A stretch of DNA of 64,000 bases from Epiperipatus broadwayi (taxonomy: Eukaryota > Onychophora > Udeonychophora > Euonychophora > Peripatidae), in contig JAQFVV010000204.1 in NCBI GenBank assembly GCA_028023455.1, positions 1,955,001-2,019,000 of the forward strand. The letters run 5' to 3'. Position numbers and translations under genes: made by a program. The notes beneath the pieces are model-generated. The model had not been told where the DNA came from. It saw only the letters and a list, made by a program, of their open reading frames with translations, and ran no database searches. Shown piece by piece: positions 36,181 to 48,872 of this stretch (the stretch's first letter is position 1; each line of letters opens with the position of its first letter).

Positions 36181-36246
36181 GACAAACGACCCCCAAGATG
36201 CATTTCGTGCTGGACCAGCACTCATCAGCTCGCCCAGGTCACTGTC
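36181..36246 (-). ncRNA. Hammerhead ribozyme motif, family 2, left arm
   Basis: Minus strand: CTGATGA at 36228-36222, stem II GTGCTG/CAGCAC within 36221-36207, GAAA at 36206-36203, then TGCATC with predicted cleavage after 36197. Outer stem I GACC/GGTC is kept. The inner stem I (CGAG against TTGG) has a mismatch, so this copy is probably weaker than the right-arm copy. Confidence 0.8.
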
Positions 36247-36800
36247 TCTCATATATATCTCTACTATATGAAGAATATTTACCTAGAGTAAATTGTTACA
36301 TTGTCATTTACCATCGTCAAACTCTCTTCATTCACAATTTTGATGCCATCCATTTCAGATAAATACAATAATGATTATTACTAATCATTTTCAAAACTAG
36401 TGATCATCTCTAGCACAGATATAAATTTTAAGCGTCAGTTAAAGATCATTTGACTTTATTGTATCTTTATTTATATGATTTTAAAAAGAATGGGGAAATA
36501 TGGTGTTTATTATATCTATAAAGATATTATACATGGGAAAGAGAAAAGTGAGTAACTCCGTGTGTGTGTAAATTTTTAAAAATCAGATATATTAATCTTT
36601 AACTGAAGTTTAAAGTTTATATCTGTGCTAGAGATAATCTCTAGTTTCGAAAATGATTAGTAATAATCAATATTGTATTTACCTGAAATGAATGTTGTCA
36701 AAGTTGTGAGTGGAAGGAGTTTGACAATGATAAATGAAAATGTAATAATTTACTCTAGATAAATACTCTTCATATAATAGAGATATATATATGAGAGATA

Positions 36801-36862
36801 GTGACCTCGGCCAACTGATGAGTGCTGGTTCAGCACGAAATGCATCTTGGGGGTCATTTGTC
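36801..36862 (+). ncRNA. Hammerhead ribozyme, family 2, right arm (best copy)
   Basis: Core CTGATGA 36815-36821 and GAAA 36837-36840. Stem II is six perfect pairs, GTGCTG (36822-36827) with CAGCAC (36831-36836), loop GTT. Stem III is the self-complementary ATGCAT (36840-36845); the cleavage site ATC ends at 36846. Inner stem I pairs CCAA (36811-36814) with TTGG (36847-36850). Outer stem I pairs TGACC (36802-36806) with GGTCA (36852-36856), with TCGG/G internal loop between. All canonical core bases and the G-C closing pair of stem II are present. This is a type I hammerhead with minimal stem III, the form known from PLEs and retrozymes, which often cleaves as a dimer. Confidence 0.9.
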
Positions 36863-37239
36863 TTTTATTGTATCTTTATTTATATGAATTTTTATAAAAA
36901 TGGGGAATTAAGGAGGTGCTTATTATATCTATAAAATTATATTGCCATTTATCATTTACTTTTTTTTTAACAAAGTGCATCATTTTCTTAGTAACTTTAT
37001 TCATAGACTTATAACCTCTTTTCTCTATGGCTTTAAATATGAAACAATGGTCGAGTTGAAATTATATTTATTTTAAAGAAGCTTTCTTTGGTTGTTAATT
37101 TAAATTATTTAGTTGTTGTATCTGTACTTAATATAGAAGTGAGTAGAGATGCAAAATTTTATTATTTATTAATCTGAGGAAGAAATATCTTCCTTTCATT
37201 TTAAATAATTTTTCCACAGAATATTATAATTATTATTTT

Positions 37240-37332
37240 TTATATATATCAAAGCGTTGACCAGGAAGCGAATCCGAGCCAACTGCTTGGAAGGCAGCTA
37301 TACTAACCGCGAGGCCACCAACGCTTGACACT
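37240..37332 (-). mobile_element. tRNA-Gly(UCC)-derived SINE
   Basis: Minus strand 37324-37254 is a 71-nt tRNA body. The acceptor GCGTTGG pairs with TCAACGC over all seven positions (one wobble). The anticodon arm GCTGC-CTTCCAA-GCAGT is that of tRNA-Gly(UCC). The D arm holds an A-box. The T stem is damaged (TCGGA against CCTGG). It is preceded by GTCAAG and followed by TTTGATATATATAAAAAA, as in the copies at 20800-20880 and 49103-49210, with no CCA and no terminator tract. It is more likely a very short SINE than a working tRNA gene. Confidence 0.7.
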
Positions 37333-39879
37333 AAACAAAAATTATAATTTTATTTTTATTAATAGTCCCAAAGAATAAAACAAAAACTTAAGTAATGCTG
37401 ATTGCAAAGAATCCTTTGTTCAGTATTTATTATACAGAGAGCAAATAATTATTATAACAAGATATGATTTTTAGAGATATTTACCAATATCTTGAGTACA
37501 TCGATCTGTTAATTATTACTATTACCTATTTATGTATATAAAATAAAAAGATTTTGCTAACTAATCATAAAAATAATCATTGGGAAAAAATGAATAAAAC
37601 AAACTTGAAATAAAGCAAAGTTTTTAAAATTATTAGCTCTGTGATAGAATTTATGAGTAACTACACTTTATTTATATAAATGTGTTTTGAAGTGAATTTG
37701 TATTACTAAAAAATGGTAATACTTTCTTAATTTTCTCTAATTTCCATTTTTGGTTCAGTTCTCAGTCATCATCACCTGTTTTCTGTCCTATGTTTTCAAA
37801 AAAACAGGCAATGGATAATGTTTGTGAGGATGGAGGGGTTTTAGTAAGCTGCCTTTTGATATACACAACATTGATTTGGGATTAAAATAATGTTTGGATG
37901 AATATGGTAAAATTGTTTTTCAAAAAACACTTAATATGTAAAAGAATTGTAGCTGTGCATTTATATTAGAATACATCTTCTGGTAGACAGTATAAACTAG
38001 AAATTTTTTATTGTGAAGTCTGTTATCAGGCAGTATATTTACATGTAAAAATTAAAAGAATATTATAAAGAGAGCATTACTATTTAAATACATGTATATA
38101 CAAATTAAATTTTACCAGAAATTACTAAAACTTCAGTTGTGAATGGCATGGCTATTTTATAAAGGAAGAGGTAAGCTTGTCCAGTCTTTAAATAAAAATA
38201 AGGTAGCATAAAGAGAAAAACATAAGTGCTCCATTCTAACTCTATGTTATGTGTTTACCTATATGCATCTTATCCAAGAAAGAAAAAGAAAAAATCTGAA
38301 AGCCTGATAATGACCTAGTCAAACTACAAGAAATTCATGAAACAGTCATGTGACCTGCCATGAACTTGAAATAAAGCTAAACTTGAAATACAACAAGTAT
38401 GCTCTATTTTCTTACTTTTCAAACTCAACAACTGTTAACAGAATCAGATGGATTAAATTCTTCTCTGCAATACAGTCAAAATATATATAGGAATAATAAA
38501 TGGACTAAATGGTAAACAAAAATAATCTCATGGAATATTATAGTTGGAATGATTAATGAATTAACTTTATTTTTTATATAACTATTTTTTGATGGCAAAT
38601 AATGAACAAAAACTAAAGTAAGAGTCTTATTTTCATTGTTTTTTTATTTTAGTTGATTAACCATTAATATGTATCAGTTTTTATTTAATGTAATCTACCT
38701 ATTATAAATATAATATCTGTTTTCTATGGTAAGGTATATATTTCTATTATTATCATTCTGTAATATTATTCAAGTTTGTCTTTCAAACTTTGATCAGGCA
38801 TTTGAGATAATAAAACAAATTTTTTGTGTATATTATCTAAATTAAACAAAAATCGGGGTAATTAATTTGGTATTATTTAGTGTTGCAGATGCCTTGGCAA
38901 AGATTTATCATCTCTTCTTTAAGAGAAATGTAAAGATACCTTACATATTACTATTACTGGGAATAAAACTGTTATATATATTTTTGCGTTAGTCACTTTT
39001 TATTTATGCATTTTACCAAGTCCAATGAGTAGTGTAACATCACAAATGAATTTTATGAACTCCAAAAGTATGATTTGAAACTAATAGGATATCTACTAAA
39101 GAGTATAAGTTCAAACCTAAGTTTCTTGTGGCTTCTTTATAGATTTCAATAGTATAAGTGTCCCAAAATAACAATTCAAGCTATTCCAGGCATTATAGGT
39201 TATAGCCATATAATGAGCAGGAAATATTACTGTTGTGGAATTAACATTGTTAACAATCAACATTAAACTGATAATTCGCCTCAGGATGCTCATTATAATT
39301 TATAAATGATACAATAGTTTATCATTCTATATATGAGGAGTTTAGTTATCTTTGTTGCTCAACATGGTCTAAGTCATCTAGGCATTTAATTGCATTTAGC
39401 ACCACAATATGTTGTAATTAACTCTCACACATCCATTCTATTGCATATATGATGGAAATATAAGAGTAAGCATAAACCCTGAGAGGAATTAGGCAATGTT
39501 GCACAAATGAAAGTGAAATGCATCATTGGAGAAATGGATAAAATACAGAGAAAAATAATGTTGAAGAAAATTAAAAATAAAAAAAGCCAAATTGGACTCT
39601 AAATAGATTTAGTTGCAAATGTGGATTGAAAAAACATCGATCAACCAAGTGTTTTTAGTATTGAGTGGACTGATTCATGAAGTAATATTAGGAGCCCAAG
39701 TAAAGTACAAAACTTACTGCTTGTTGAATTTTGTATGTAATAAGGAGGTCATACCTTCATATCACAGGAGTTATATAAATCAGTAGAAATGTGCTGTGTG
39801 CAATGATGCCCTCAGTGTCAATAAATGAAATACTACAGGAGTCCACTCTGTTAAAAGATGAATGGTGAGTTTAACTTGA
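37333..39879. other. AT-rich intergenic DNA, no gene seen
   Basis: No domain, tRNA or repeat arms recognised. The last few hundred bases before 39880 may be the 5' part of the Ty3/gypsy remnant, too decayed to place. Confidence 0.45.
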
Positions 39880-42110
39880 GCAGCTGTTGCAAGGGTTTCA
39901 AGTAATATATTCTGATGTACCTGGCCCAATCATATCTTTTGCCTCATCAATGCAAGATAAAAGTCAAAATATATAAAGGAATCATATCCAAATACTTTTC
40001 ATCATTTAACAACCCATTGGTGGTAGTAAAGAAAAGATGCTTCAGTCAGTTTGTATTTGAATGTACCCCAACTAGGTTAAATTATCGTGCCTCATTGTAA
40101 TATTCCTTTTTTTATCTATAAATTATTGATAAAATTTAGACAAAACATGTTTTGCCACATTTGGAAATAAAACTGCATCTAGAAAACTGCCAATATATAG
40201 CTAACAGGTCCTAGGTATATTCTTACTATTTCAATAGGATGCCCTTTATCCCAAAGAATAGTGATGCAGGTTTCTTCAATGCTTAGATAAGATATGTATC
40301 GATGATGTGATAATTGTATCAGCTAATAGGCTCAAGCACATTCAGAATTTAGAGATGTTTTGTAAATACTGTAAAAAAAATAAAACTCAATTTGAAAAAG
40401 AACATCCTTGTGAATAATGAAGTTAAATTTTTAGGTCATGTCATCAACAGCCAAAGTATTAAACTTCACCATAAAAAAAATTTAGGCCAAACAATAGTTT
40501 CTTATCCCTAAGACCAGAAAACAAATTAAAGTCTAAAATTATACAATTTTTATAATCAGTTTTATAAAAAAATTTCTATGGATATGGACTTTTTATTACA
40601 GTGCCTTGGAAATAGACAACACAAAATGAAGATTTTTAGAAGAGATAATGCTGGTCTATCCTAGATTTTGGGAAACTTTTTTATACAGACAAGTAGTAGC
40701 TATGGATTAGGAGCTACTATGTTCCAGATCCAGAATACCAACTGACCATGAAATCTCTATTTGATTTGCAGTTTATTGAAGGGTTTACAAATAAGTTATA
40801 TTGTGACAGAAAAAGAAGTATTAGCTGTTTTATAGGTTTTTTAAAAGTTTCATCAATTTCTACTCATGTCTAAGATAATTGTGATTAACAATCACTGAAG
40901 CCTTGAATTATTAAATCACAGCTACTTGACTAACAATCATTTAGTAAGGTGGAATTTGTTACTTCCCCTTATTCACTTATATCATTAAGTATAGTAAGAA
41001 TTCCAAAAATATTGTCACTGATATATGGAGCCATAATCTTACTCAGTACGATCAGCAACACATATGTGCTGATGATATATACATCACATACTTAAGATTT
41101 ACTATTAGTGAGCTGGTGTAAAGAGATTTATTTAGTAGAGAGACAGAGAATCTGCATTGCAGGGAAATATTTTCATATATTGAAAAAAGTAATAAGGATA
41201 ATTCATTCTGTAAAAATAATCCAATGGGCACAAATAGAGATCAATATGCAATAAAAATAATTCTGCAGTACCATAGCAATATAATACATAGTAATGTTAT
41301 ACATATGCACTATATGGACACTATGGTAAAAAAAATAGTGAAATTATTGAATAGTTAATTTTACTGGTCAATATGTGACATGTGCCAAAGAATCAATCCT
41401 CATAATAAATCATATGTAGAGCTGTTAGGTCTTATAAAACCAGAAAAAGTAAATGAAATCTTCGAAGTTGATTTTTATGATCCATTGCCACCAATCAGAA
41501 AGATTAATTATTTTATAGTATAGTATGATGTATTTTCAAAATGGGTAGTTGCTTCCCCAGTATTGCAGACTAATGCCTGGAATACTGTTAATATCTTGGT
41601 AACCAATATTTTGTTATAGTAGGAAAACGAAATGATTATTTCAGACTACAAGACCCCATTTGTATTTGCTAAATGGCAAAAATAAATTGAAAACAAGAAA
41701 TTAAATATGTTTTGACATCTATCTGTAATTCTTGTTCAAATTTATGTGAATGAATAATGTGAGAACTGGGTGACTGTTCGAGTTTATATTTATACTAATT
41801 ATTATGATTGGGTTAGCCAAATAAAACAGGAGGTAAACTATATTAATTAGTCTGTAAGAAGTCCACTGGTTTTGCTCTGATCAATTGCATTATTAAAAAA
41901 AATGTACCCATTCTATATAATATCAAGTTGCCTATAATGACAGATCTAAAATATTGTGAAAGGGATAAGATTATAGTAATACAACAATTATAAAAAAATA
42001 TTAAAGGTTAGAAACATAAATCTCAATAGAGTATTAATCATGTACATCATTCTGAAAAGAATATTAATAAAAATTACCAAAATCTACATAAAGGTCGATT
42101 TTAAATCATA
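39880..42110 (+). pseudogene. Ty3/gypsy retrotransposon pol remnant
   Basis: Pol domains in the expected order, broken by stops. RT: SSFNNPLVVVKKRCFSQFVF (near 40000-40060), CIDDVIIVSA active site at 40295, and VKFLGHVINSQ (near 40425). RNase H: LQTSSSYGLGATMFQ (near 40685-40730), EKEVLAVL (40810) and NHLVRWNLL (near 40940). Integrase: a His-His block near 41305-41330, CDMCQR at 41373, EVDFYDPLPP (near 41465), FSKWVVASPV (near 41535) and ISDYKTPF (near 41640). This order (RT-RH-IN) is diagnostic of Ty3/gypsy rather than Ty1/copia. I see no flanking LTR pair, and the only open piece is 39915-40100. An old, dead copy; the LTRs at 1.3-2.8 kb are unlinked. Confidence 0.82.
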
Positions 42111-43639
42111 AAGCAATATGGTAATAATGCTTTTGTTGTGACAGGGAGGGAAAGAAAAGGGGAAAATATAATCTCAAATTAAGACCTTTTTCTGAAGAAA
42201 ATGCAGTATGCCATGCAGATTAAGTAAATTTAAGTGACATTTAGCTGCTGAAGTATGTTTATTGTAGTCTAGTACTTTTAATTGATGAAGAATTTTGTCA
42301 TTGGCATGTGGATACAATGTGTATGTGATGCTCTAAAAAGTAGTATATCTCTTCATCTCCTCTGAAAATTTATTCTCAAAGGAGTATTACTTGATAAAAA
42401 TTATCTTCTGTGGTGTACATACTTTTTCAAGAATAATGAGTCTCAAAGACCTATAAATGTCAAATATGCAAGGCTTCATTATGCCAAACATTTGGTTTTA
42501 TTTTACTTTCTGAACTGTAAGTTGCATATTGTGCTTATATCTGATTGATTTTTTTTAAACTATCATAGTGTTGGATCTTTTGCTTGATGAAGTTGATTCC
42601 AATTTCAAGAAACAAAGAAACAAATTAATCATGAAAACAGAATCAAATTAATCCTAATACCACATTTACCCAAGATAATAAACTTAACAATTTATCAATC
42701 AACAGTCAACCCCTGAATTGATTCAAAATAACTCCTCTAAAAAATAGGCTACTTATCTAGACAGGTGCAAACTTTGGTGGAATATAACACAATAATTAAT
42801 GCACATATCTAAGTGCTAATCTAACACATGATAAAAAAGATTCTGTGATACTGATACATCTAGTCATATCTTACTATGAATGTACAAGCCAACTATACAC
42901 TAAATTTTTTTTAAGAAAAAGTAAGTAAAATGCAGTAAATAGATTTAAAGGTGACATCTTTATGTGTGATATCTTTGTGCCATCCTGAAAACTATATATA
43001 AATGTCCAAACACAAATATAAACCTTCACATATAAATAATGTAAGCATTATTGCTCTCTAGTACTATCTCATAATAACAAAACCCTAAAGACTGATTGTA
43101 AATAAGAGAAATTAAAAATATTGATGATTACTCTGTTTTAATTTAAGTAGTTTTACTCAGATAATTAAAATTCCCTAGAACACTAAGCTATTATGAAAAT
43201 AAGACACACACACTGGCCAGTCATTGAACAACTAGTTGAAGGAATAGACATTAATACTAGAATATTTTTTAAATAATTTATTAATGAATTAGCTGATTAA
43301 TAATTTTTAAAATGACATGATAATATAATAATTCAAACTTATATATTTTTATCAAAGATATAATTCCATAAAAAAGTGATTAACCATTTGATGTTTTTGC
43401 ATTAAATTAATTAACCTGTATCTTCATTAAGTTACTTCCTTATTAATAACTAAGATTGGTAAACAACTTTACAAAGAAATAAAAAAAAATTAGTTAAAAC
43501 CCATTTTATAATTTTGGAGGAAAAATCAAATGAATAAAAAAAAAGTGTTTTTTTTTTTTCAAGATTGATGATTTGGGATTTTAATTCCATTTATATATTG
43601 GACTATTTTCATAATCTAATATTAAGTATCATTGAGTGT
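42111..43639. other. AT-rich intergenic DNA, no gene seen
   Basis: Could include the decayed 3' end of the Ty3/gypsy element. Nothing specific recognised. Confidence 0.45.
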
Positions 43640-43985
43640 CTTTAGAAAAATTTAACATTATTTAAACATTCTAATTACATTGAACTGTTAGTAATAGCAC
43701 ACAGGTTAATATATGCAGAATGCATTGAGAGATATTATTCTCCTTTCTTCTTCAGATGTTGGTGGCTTGACCAGTTATAGTATATGCATGGTAATTGAAC
43801 CTGGACCCTTACATTCCTAAATATTATCCTTTAAGGAACCACTATAACCAAATGAGCCATCTTGTCAAAGGCAACAATCAGTAGAAATTTTATGTAATTA
43901 TCTTTGAAGTTCCTTCTGTTTTCTCCATTTTTTCCTAAGACGAAAGACAATTAATGTTGTTTATGCATTATGTATAGTCACATTC
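43640..43985 (-). mobile_element. Penelope-like element remnant P4, 3' UTR with tRNA-like module
   Basis: Minus strand: the block TCTTAGGAAAAA...GAGGAA seen in P1 (21490-21360) recurs at about 43975-43905. Next comes an A-box-like ATGGCTCATTTGGTTATAGTGG (43860-43839), a B-box-like GGTTCAATTACC (43802-43790), and the conserved tail ATATTAACCTGTGTGCTATT...TTAAATTTTTCTAAAGACA ending near 43640. It joins head to head, near 43985, with a plus-strand PLE fragment. Confidence 0.65.
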
Positions 43986-44090
43986 GCTGTTATTAAGAAA
44001 TTCTTGAATAGACAACAATAACCATCAAATAAAAAAAAATTATTGGTACTGTACTCTATCCATATTGTACCAGTCGAAAAACCCACCACC
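43986..44090 (+). pseudogene. Penelope-like element scrap (plus strand)
   Basis: GCTGTTATTAAGAAATTCTT...CAATAACCATCAAATAAAAA matches the P2 block at 23128-23215 (AVIKKTLDKQQ). The switch of strand relative to P4 marks an inversion junction near 43985. Confidence 0.6.
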
Positions 44091-46619
44091 TAAACTGCAA
44101 GTCAGATTCAAACTCAGTTGGTTCCAAACTGAATTCAAACCCAACTCACCAGCTCAGATTAGTAGAAATCTAAATTGACAGCATAGTGCTATGCCCCAAG
44201 AAACTAGCTCAATGGTTGGTGAGGATCAGAGACCCCTGAACTGATGTTAATATCTGATAATAAACTGACTAAAAATGATTTTAAATTGAATCATATGTAT
44301 ATGTTCGGGTTGCCAACTCAGACAGCAAGTATTAACATTAAAATAAGTATAAAAGAATTTAGAATTAAGAAACCAAGTGTGTTTAGAAAATATTTAATAA
44401 TAATAATTTGTTTTATTTGAATTTTAAATAATGATTATATTAATTAATTCTAGTCCTTAAACAAAGTTTATAATTATAATCAGAGTGGTGGTCCTTATTA
44501 TATGCCAATGAGTATTATGCAATGTTTTGGAATTCTATGTCTATGCCCCTGACAAGAAAATAAAGGCAGATAAAGGTATTCATTAGTAAAGGAAATTATT
44601 ACTCTCATTTTATACAAAAGAATGTGATATTTATTTTCACATTCGCAAATCCATTTATGACAAGCAAGATACATATTTTAGGGCATAACTTTAATCTTTA
44701 TTGAAAAACTTATTTACTTCAAGATAACTGAGAATTTGTTCAACTTTAATTTAAATCACTTCATCACGAATTCTGAGCATCAGAGTGGGCTTTACCGGAA
44801 CAGAGAGGCAACGGTGCTGACGAATTATGAGCTATAAAGTGAAATTGAAAGACGATAGCTAGTCGATAATCGAAGTCCTATGGCAGCTTGCATCTGACAA
44901 GTCTTATGCCCTTTGACTAATATGAATGGGAGAGGAAGTGCTTTCTTCCTTGATAATTTAAAATAACAGAAATATTATCACCGACCAGCATAACGAAGCG
45001 GAAGATTGCCCTACGTCAGCAACGTTGAAGATGATAACTTACTAGTCACCATTTGAGAACTAAAACCCAATTATAGAATGCTCTATGTGATGACTTGATC
45101 AAATGAATTAAAGTTAAATGAGCTTTTAATTAAAACTATTTTAAAGTATTTGTAAATCATATTAATTATGCCCCAATCATCATGCCCTTCCTGAATCTTA
45201 ATAGAAAATAACAAAGTTGAATTAGAATGTATTTATTTGATTCCTTTATCGACCCTTTGCAAAAAACATTTTAAGATTATATTTGAATAATAAATAAATA
45301 TTAGTGAAATGAAAAAATAGTGGTGGCATAGATTAAAGATGGAGCTAATAATTTATTATTAGCCAATTATAAAAATAGTAAACATATAATAATTTCTTTC
45401 GACTCGATGATTGATAGAACTTATAAATTTAGTTCTAATGGGTGAGAACTACTATTAGAATTAATATTATATTATTTGTGTGAGGCAAATAGAACAAAGG
45501 AGCTCATCGAGTCGAAAGATTATTGGCATATAATTAAAAATAAACGACATTAATAAAGCACACAAATATATATATATAATATAATAAATGAACCGCCAAG
45601 TAAGAAAAGAGAAAGTTTAAAGACTAGAGATTGAGAGAATTTATATAAATTTAAAAATAGCATAAATAAAAGGGTTTCACAGAGAATTACATTTATAGAA
45701 TGAAAAGAGCTCTTAAAGGGAGTGCAAAGTAAAGTTCGGAAACTGGCCAGAAAGTTTAAGGTTCATTATGGAAATATATTACCCATTTCTTCTGGGGCTG
45801 GTTCTCTTAGGTTACACATCTGGGTGAAGAAAACATAGGCATGCATTTGGTTGATTACTTGAACAGTATTTTAATGAATTTTCATGATTTTAGCAGCATG
45901 ATTGGTCCAGAAAAGATTCAGCAGCTTCATTGAAGACCTTCAGGGGACTTCAGGAACCGCAGCCAGATTCCTGATGTTTTAGCCCTTCACCATGATTGAA
46001 ACACTATTTAAATTTATGATTTTTAAATGCATAGAGTTCACTGCACTTCTCTACAACAAAGATGGCTTTTCTTTTCCAAACTTTTCACAGCTATATATCC
46101 TGTCCTCTGATGCCTTCAGGCTAGCGCTTCTTTCATTATCAATGTTTTTAGATTTACTGGTTGTTTTTAGATACATTCCTTTGATAAGGCTTTCAAACTC
46201 ATTAACTTGAATTCATTTTTTAATTAGAAAATGAATTCTTAAAATCAGAAAATGATTTTAATTAGGAAATCCTTATCTTTTTTTCTAATTAATAAAACTT
46301 TAACTGTTGTTTTTGGAAAGGGAAAATCTGAAAGCTTATCGAAAGAATGTAGCTTTTAATCAATAAAACTTTAGCAAATTATTTAAAAATAAAATCAAAC
46401 ATTCCCGACGCAATGAAACTTTCGAACATGTATATATATATTTAAAATTTACAAATATATACACACAATCCATGCAGTTATAATATATAAATTCATGAAT
46501 AATTCTATTATGGATTTTAATAGAATTGATCAATTTAAATCTGTAACTAATTCATTTTAATATGCATTTATGAAATAAGTTATTCTTTATGGAAATTAGC
46601 ATGGATTGAATGTATAAAG
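44091..46619. other. Intergenic DNA of more mixed composition, one inverted repeat
   Basis: No domain recognised in about 2.5 kb, although 44770-45060 and 45650-45990 are less AT-rich than their surroundings. A 16-bp perfect inverted repeat, TCTTTCGACTCGATGA at 45395-45410 and TCATCGAGTCGAAAGA at 45504-45519, encloses a second small hairpin (TTCTAAT/ATTAGAA). The open frame 45992-46210 has no recognisable family. Confidence 0.4.
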
Positions 46620-46725
46620 CCCCATTGCATTGGAAATTTAAGGTTAGTACTAGGGTTTGAAGTGGGCTTATGGCTAGATGTCATGAAGCTAGGATCGAAC
46701 TCAGATCCGACTGCTTCAATATATA
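46620..46725 (-). mobile_element. Possible tRNA-derived SINE fragment
   Basis: On the minus strand a near-perfect B-box GAGTTCGATCC (rc of 46694-46704) sits downstream of CAGTCGGATCT. No matching A-box is clear, so this is a 5'-truncated copy or a chance match. Confidence 0.35.
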
Positions 46726-46729
46726 CCAA

Positions 46730-47370
46730 AAATAACAAACAAATTAAGGAAAATCTGCATTCAGTATAACATCAGAACCATTTCCAGAGCCTTAGCTCAT
46801 ACAAGGAATTATAACAGTTACAAAATCTAAACTGAAAATGCTGAAAACCAAAAACTGCATATATGAAGTATATGAATGTGGAAGAATATATCTATTAAAA
46901 ATGATTACAAGAGCATAAACTGATGATTAAAAGAGTGAAAATAGCAGAGTATGTATGTATCAATGAACATATCTTCATTTGGCAAAATACAAAAATATTG
47001 GTGAGGAAAAGATACAAAAAGAAAATTTGAAGAAGCTGCTCATATGACAATTGCAAATAATTCTGTATGATAACCTAGTAATGTATGGTAATACATTAAT
47101 CAATTTTGTTCTTTTAAAAAATGAAAGAATTAGGAGGAATGTCATAGATAAATATCAATTTTTTTATTGACTCCTGCCTTTGGAAAGATGGCTCAATTGG
47201 TTAGAGTATAGGTTCAATTGCCAAACTATTACTGTGATCAGGCCAACAACAATTGAAGAATAGAATAATACCTCTCAAAACATTGTGCATATACTAACCT
47301 CTTTCTATTATTAACAGTTGCATGTAATTGGAATATTTAAATATAGTTAAATTTTTTTAAAGACATTAAA
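46730..47370 (+). pseudogene. Penelope-like element remnant P3, GIY-YIG endonuclease and 3' end
   Basis: ITSEPF linker (near 46782), then NCIYEVYECGRIYLL (near 46855-46895) is the GIY-YIG core with its Cys ligands. KRVKIAEYVCINEHIFIWQN (near 46932-46990) matches the VAEH...TNEH region, and KRYKKKI the downstream basic segment. The 3' UTR has an A-box-like GATGGCTCAATTGGTTAGAG (47188-47207) and GGTTCAATTGC B-box (47211-47221) with the intervening loop deleted. The tail CATATACTAACC...ATGTAATTGGAATATTTAAA runs to about 47370. Several frameshifts. Confidence 0.75.
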
Positions 47371-48659
47371 TACAAAACATTAGATGATGAAAATAGTCCA
47401 ATATATAAATACAAAAAAAAAACATTTTTCAAAAGACCATGTTAAATTAATAAAAAAAGGATTCATTAATACCAATTATTATTTATAGACAGAATTTATT
47501 TATTATGGTAGATGTAAATGTGCACATTAAAATACTTTTTACCATGGTTTTATTTTTATTTTCTGATCTTCTTTGTCAGATTTAATTTTCAGTTTCTATA
47601 TTGTTTTTCTTCCTGAAAGCGTGTCTATGGACATCTACTTTTAGGATAATGTGCACAATTAATTTATATATTTTGCCATACACCTTTTTTAGGTTACTCA
47701 GACTAAATTTATCCATTTTCTTTCATCTATTTATTTCCAAGTCAGGCTAACACATAATGAGTGTGTTCATTTTTATTAATAATTTTCCAGGTTTTTCACA
47801 CATAAAATCAAATGCAGTCATGAATTTGTAAGTCATTTTTATCTTTTTCTTCTTTTTTATAAAGACTACATGAAGATTGATTATTTTTAGCTTCTAGCTA
47901 AACTTAGCACATAGTTCTTCTCAAACTCATTTTAGAAAACCTTTTTGCAGCTGAACTTCTACATCTGCTTAATAGCTGACACAAATGTAATAGCTGCTGT
48001 CACTGTTTTACTTAACAACTTGGACAAAAATCCTGTTCTTCAAAAGACACTGACATTTACTGATTTCCCTACTCTTTTATCTTATTTTTTTGATACAATT
48101 CTGTGTCCATTCAATCACAATTTTGCTTCCCACCTGACAAAATTTAACTCTACCCAATTTGGTTCATTTTTAAAATAGATTATTTCCCTTCGAAATTAAA
48201 ATTGCAAAACAAGTCAGATGAGGAAAAAATAAATTTCAATCACAAGAAAAAAAATCCTCTATAATTATTTTTTGGTAAACATAGGCTTTGTTTGTTGGTG
48301 AGAGATAAAAAGAAAAATAATTAATTAATTAAAACAACATTCAACCAAAATGTTAAACCTTATTATTTCTTTTTTTATATATAAATTTGCTAAGCATGAA
48401 AATTTACCTATTTTATCTCTCTCCATTCTTAAAATTAAAAATAGTTTAATAATTTATTGAAGAGAGCAATCTTGTACTTTTAGTAACTTTTTCAAAATTA
48501 AAATTAAAACTGGTAGATAATTATAATTACTGAAGAGAAAGAACAAAAGCCATTCTTTATTTGATTTTATACTTTTTTCTCTCTTTTATAACTCTTAATA
48601 AATTATAATAATATTGACATTATTATTTAAAAACAAATGTTTGAGAACTATCATATTTT
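47371..48659. other. AT-rich intergenic DNA, no gene supported
   Basis: An open frame at 47945-48178 (77 residues) is of fair composition but matches no family I know and lacks splice or start context. Confidence 0.45.
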
Positions 48660-48811
48660 TAAAACAAGAAGCATCACACGATCACCATTTCTTATGCTTG
48701 CTTGTAACTGTTATTAAAACAGGAAAAACTCTCTATACATATTACCACTCACTGCAAGCCAGAGTAATCAATGGAAAGACTTCTGCATAAAATCCCTATC
48801 AAGTGTCTACT

Positions 48812-48872
48812 CATCCAATATCCCCAGACTAGATTCTGGCTTGTATCCTTCCTCAGTGAGAAGCCTTGGATC
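48812..48872 (-). ncRNA. Degenerate hammerhead motif, E2 left arm
   Basis: Same layout as E1 on the minus strand, but the core reads CTGAGGA (48856-48850) and GAATC replaces GAAAC, so two conserved positions are lost. TAGTCTGGGGATATTGG is intact. Probably inactive. Confidence 0.6.

Larger units (their letters stand above)
35878..36945. mobile_element. Hammerhead family 2: tandem units joined head to head
   Basis: The left arm reads on the minus strand. Blocks 35878-36033 and 36291-36446 are direct repeats 413 bp apart, so this arm is about 1.4 monomers. The right arm reads on the plus strand from about 36453. TTTATTGTATCTTTATTTAT occurs near 36455 and again near 36866, giving a 411-413-bp monomer and about 1.2 copies. 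Each full monomer holds one hammerhead ribozyme. The two arms are inverted copies that diverge from about 36448. No protein is encoded. Size, tandem layout and ribozyme match retrozyme-like repeats; the inversion is unusual. Confidence 0.8.

Noticed and set aside
37254-37324. Functional tRNA-Gly(UCC) gene on the minus strand
   Set aside because: T stem is damaged, no terminator tract follows directly, and shared flanks with two other copies identify it as a SINE.
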